NCBI GenBank assembly: GCA_905195005.1
Contig: CAJJUC010000106.1
Coordinates: 1 to 8,105, forward strand
Direction: 5' to 3'
DNA: 8,105 nt
Source of the DNA: an uncultured Eubacteriales bacterium
GTDB taxonomy: Bacteria > Bacillota > Clostridia > UMGS1883
Below are positions 6,767 to 8,105 of this stretch, piece after piece. Every line of letters starts with the position of its first letter. Position 1 is the first letter of the stretch. The translations under genes were made by a program, and so were the position numbers. The notes under the pieces are model-generated. The model saw nothing but the letters and a program-made list of their open reading frames with translations. It searched no databases and was not told where the DNA came from.

Positions 6767-6835
6767 AGACGGTCGGCAACAACATGCTTTCTGCTCCCCC
6801 GCGGTAATCCGCATTTTCCGTCAGTCACAAAAAGC
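6763..6835 (-). ncRNA. ZTP riboswitch (pfl motif) upstream of purE
   Basis: Senses ZTP/ZMP (AICAR nucleotides), a signal of 10-formyl-tetrahydrofolate shortage. Consensus parts are visible in order on the - strand: P1 arm GCTTTTT (6835-6829), the conserved GTGACTGACGG, the P2 hairpin TGCGG-ATTA-CCGC, the conserved GGGGAGC, the P1 return arm AGAAAGC (6792-6786, one mismatch), a short linker, and the hallmark CCGTCTGGGC (6772-6763), which forms the pseudoknot/P3 side. This agrees with the known architecture of pfl RNAs, except that an A stands where the consensus has G (GACUGACG for GACUGGCG). Ligand binding should stabilise the fold and prevent the overlapping terminator, turning purECFM on. 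Placement before de novo purine genes suits the family. Confidence 0.9.
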
Positions 6836-6845
6836 TCATATCCCT

Positions 6846-6883
6846 ACATTGCTATTATACCAACCAACATGAAGCTTTGTCAA
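6846..6883 (-). promoter_or_regulatory. Consensus sigma-A promoter of the pur operon
   Basis: TTGACA (6883-6878) and TATAAT (6859-6854) both match the housekeeping consensus perfectly, with an 18-bp spacer. Transcription should start near 6847, about a dozen bases before the first paired arm of the ZTP aptamer. Such a strong promoter fits a leader whose output is set by attenuation. An A-T-rich stretch lies further upstream (6897-6928). Confidence 0.9.
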
Positions 6884-6917
6884 GCGAAAAAGCGGCAAAA
6901 TAAATATTTATTTTAAC

Positions 6918-6965
6918 ATTTAACAAAAACATCGGACAGAACCGTGCCGATTCTGTCCGATGTTT
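6918..6965 (-). terminator. Intrinsic terminator after the Gfo/Idh/MocA gene
   Basis: A perfect 15-bp stem (6965-6951 with 6941-6927, core ACATCGGACAGAA) closes a 9-base loop and continues into a T-rich run (TTTTTGTT) on the - strand. It begins four bases after the stop codon of the oxidoreductase gene and separates that unit from the pur promoter. Confidence 0.93.
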
Positions 6966-6968
6966 ATA

Positions 6969-7910
6969 TTATTCAAGAATTTTTTCTATTACCGAAATAA
7001 TCTTTTCTCCGTAATCCGCGTCCGAAACGTCCGCCTTTTCTCCGCCGAGCAGCTTAACAAATTCCCCGAACTGCACTTCCATCGGCGATGTATCGTAATC
7101 AAGCTCCGCTTTAACGAACTGTTCGTCCTTTTTTGCAGTGTAGAGAATATTTGCGTTTTCGATTTTCGCAACTCCGTCCGAAAAATAGAAAATTGTTTCG
7201 TACGAGTAATTAATGCGTGACGCACAGTACGAAAACGCCGCGCTCACAGAATTGCCGAGCTCCAGGAGAACCTGCGCCTGCGCTTCGATATTTTCTCCGT
7301 TAATTTTATTTGCAACGTTTGCGCGCACGCTTTTAACCTCGGTTCCGAGCAGATAAAAAATCTTATCTAAGGTATGCGCACAGTAGTTCATCACAATGCC
7401 GCCGCCGGCTTTCTTTTTATCAAGAAACCATGCCGGGCGGTTATGAAAATAATCGATATTGCGTGTTTCTGTCACAAGGCATAATTCTCCGAGCCTTTTT
7501 TCATCAATGATTTTCTTTAATTCTCTGTGCGCCGGCTGGTACCTTTGCATATGCCCGATAACCAGCTTTGCGCCGCCTTTTTCTGCCGCGGCTTTCATCT
7601 CCCCGCATTCGCGCGTGTTTATCGCCATCGGCTTTTCGCAAAGAGTGTTTATCCCTCTTTCAAGGAAATAAACCGCGGCGTCTCTGTGCAGAAAATGCGG
7701 CAGATTTATTATAACCGCGTCAAGGCTCTCCTTGTCCGCCATTTCCTTAAAATCCGCGTAAACGGCGGCGTTTGTTCCCTCCGCGCATTTTTCCGCTTTT
7801 GATATATCTATATCGCACACGGCTGCAAGCTCAGCCTTCGGATGCTTCACAATTGCATCCTTGTGCTGCACTGCTATAATGCCTGCGCCCACGATACCGA
7901 TTTTAAACAT
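6969..7910 (-). CDS. Gfo/Idh/MocA-family NAD(P)-dependent oxidoreductase
   Basis: Cytoplasmic dehydrogenase of the glucose-fructose oxidoreductase/inositol dehydrogenase family; substrate unknown, probably a sugar, cyclitol or derivative. The 313 residues cover both domains. The N-terminal Rossmann fold has GIVGAGIIA (5-13) and VCDID (31-35), with Asp33 or Asp35 near the ribose site. The family EKP motif is CEKPMA (91-96), with Lys93 the usual catalytic lysine. The C-terminal alpha/beta domain begins around residue 122. GGGIVMNYCAHTLD (169-182) matches the family's GGG-x(n)-D/N-x-x-x-H-x-x-D signature, with His179 the likely catalytic His. The start at 7910 matches the family N-terminus; an AAGGA lies 11 bases upstream, a rather long spacing. 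The upstream gene stops one base before this ATG, so translation is probably coupled. A strong terminator follows, so it is not part of the pur operon. Confidence 0.92.
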   Translation of the reverse strand: MFKIGIVGAGIIAVQHKDAIVKHPKAELAAVCDIDISKAEKCAEGTNAAVYADFKEMADKESLDAVIINLPHFLHRDAAVYFLERGINTLCEKPMAINTRECGEMKAAAEKGGAKLVIGHMQRYQPAHRELKKIIDEKRLGELCLVTETRNIDYFHNRPAWFLDKKKAGGGIVMNYCAHTLDKIFYLLGTEVKSVRANVANKINGENIEAQAQVLLELGNSVSAAFSYCASRINYSYETIFYFSDGVAKIENANILYTAKKDEQFVKAELDYDTSPMEVQFGEFVKLLGGEKADVSDADYGEKIISVIEKILE

Positions 7911-7911
7911 A

Positions 7912-8105
7912 TTAAATCATTTCCTTCCGTATCCATGCCTCAAACGCGGAAGCTTCATTCCACGTTTTTCCGGCAGACGCATAATCCATCATCTTAAATG
8001 AAGAATCCCCAACCTTTACATCGAACAGGCATCTGCAATTAATGCTGCCGGAATCGATTTTCTTTATTTCAGCCGTCAAATTCTTCATCTTAACAGGTTC
8101 TCCGA
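7912..8105 (-). CDS. Unrecognised protein, C-terminal 64 codons (start outside window)
   Basis: An open frame enters from the window end (first full codon at 8103) and stops with TAA at 7914-7912, leaving one base before the oxidoreductase ATG at 7910. Visible residues include GEPVKMKNLTAEIKKIDSGS near the edge, then LFDVKVGDSSFKMMDY and a final SAFEAWIRKEMI. It is hydrophilic, has two nearby Cys (CRC), and shows no membrane segment or motif I recognise. Codon use resembles the neighbouring Firmicutes-type genes. The tight spacing suggests it is cotranscribed with the Gfo/Idh/MocA gene and possibly acts in the same pathway. No function is proposed. Confidence 0.65.
   Translation of the reverse strand, partial: GEPVKMKNLTAEIKKIDSGSINCRCLFDVKVGDSSFKMMDYASAGKTWNEASAFEAWIRKEMI

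Noticed and set aside
6740..6799. GGGGAGCAG occurring twice (6791-6799 and 6740-6748 on the - strand), suggesting a tandem riboswitch
   Set aside because: The second copy is accounted for by the upper stem and UUCG loop of the terminator, is only nine bases, and its spacing (51) does not match that of the P2 repeat (96).
6640..6828. Small open frame across the purE leader on the - strand
   Set aside because: It coincides with the ZTP riboswitch, terminator and hairpins; RNA structure explains the sequence.

Overview
The window reads as two unrelated pieces of bacterial genome joined tail to tail. The left part (about 1-3832, all genes on the + strand) looks like a Bacteroidaceae chromosome. 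Its genes have A-rich leaders without Shine-Dalgarno sequences, TAnnTTTG-type -7 boxes precede two of them, and it encodes lipoproteins and a glycine-zipper protein of a kind common in Bacteroides. The right part (about 3812-8105, all genes on the - strand) looks like a Firmicutes/Clostridia chromosome. Most of its genes have clear AGGAG-type ribosome binding sites, and it has a consensus TTGACA/TATAAT promoter, strong intrinsic terminators, a ZTP riboswitch and a pur operon.

Left part: the end of potC (spermidine/putrescine ABC permease), then potD (polyamine-binding lipoprotein with an unusual C-terminal membrane helix and Arg-rich tail), a small hairpin, nagA (N-acetylglucosamine-6-phosphate deacetylase), and the first 84 codons of a glycine-zipper lipoprotein that is cut off.

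Right part, read along the - strand from the window end: the last 64 codons of an unrecognised gene, a Gfo/Idh/MocA oxidoreductase starting one base after it, a 15-bp intrinsic terminator, then the purine promoter and leader. The leader holds a ZTP (pfl) riboswitch whose pseudoknot strand overlaps an intrinsic terminator, followed by a second copy of the riboswitch P2 hairpin and a GC-rich hairpin just before the ribosome binding site. It drives purE-purC-purF-purM, closely spaced genes for steps of de novo purine (IMP) synthesis. The logic is antitermination: ZTP/ZMP, which builds up when 10-formyl-THF is short, should favour expression.

The two parts meet inside two genes at once. The glycine-zipper gene and purM run into each other over about 21 bp (3812-3832) that fit both proteins, Asp-Lys-Lys-Ala-Ala-Glu-Ala-Ala on + and Gly-Gly-Phe-Gly-Gly-Leu-Phe on -. 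Both are truncated there. The simplest reading is a chimeric metagenomic contig misjoined at a short shared word, not a real rearrangement. Any biological argument linking the two halves should be avoided until the junction is checked in reads.
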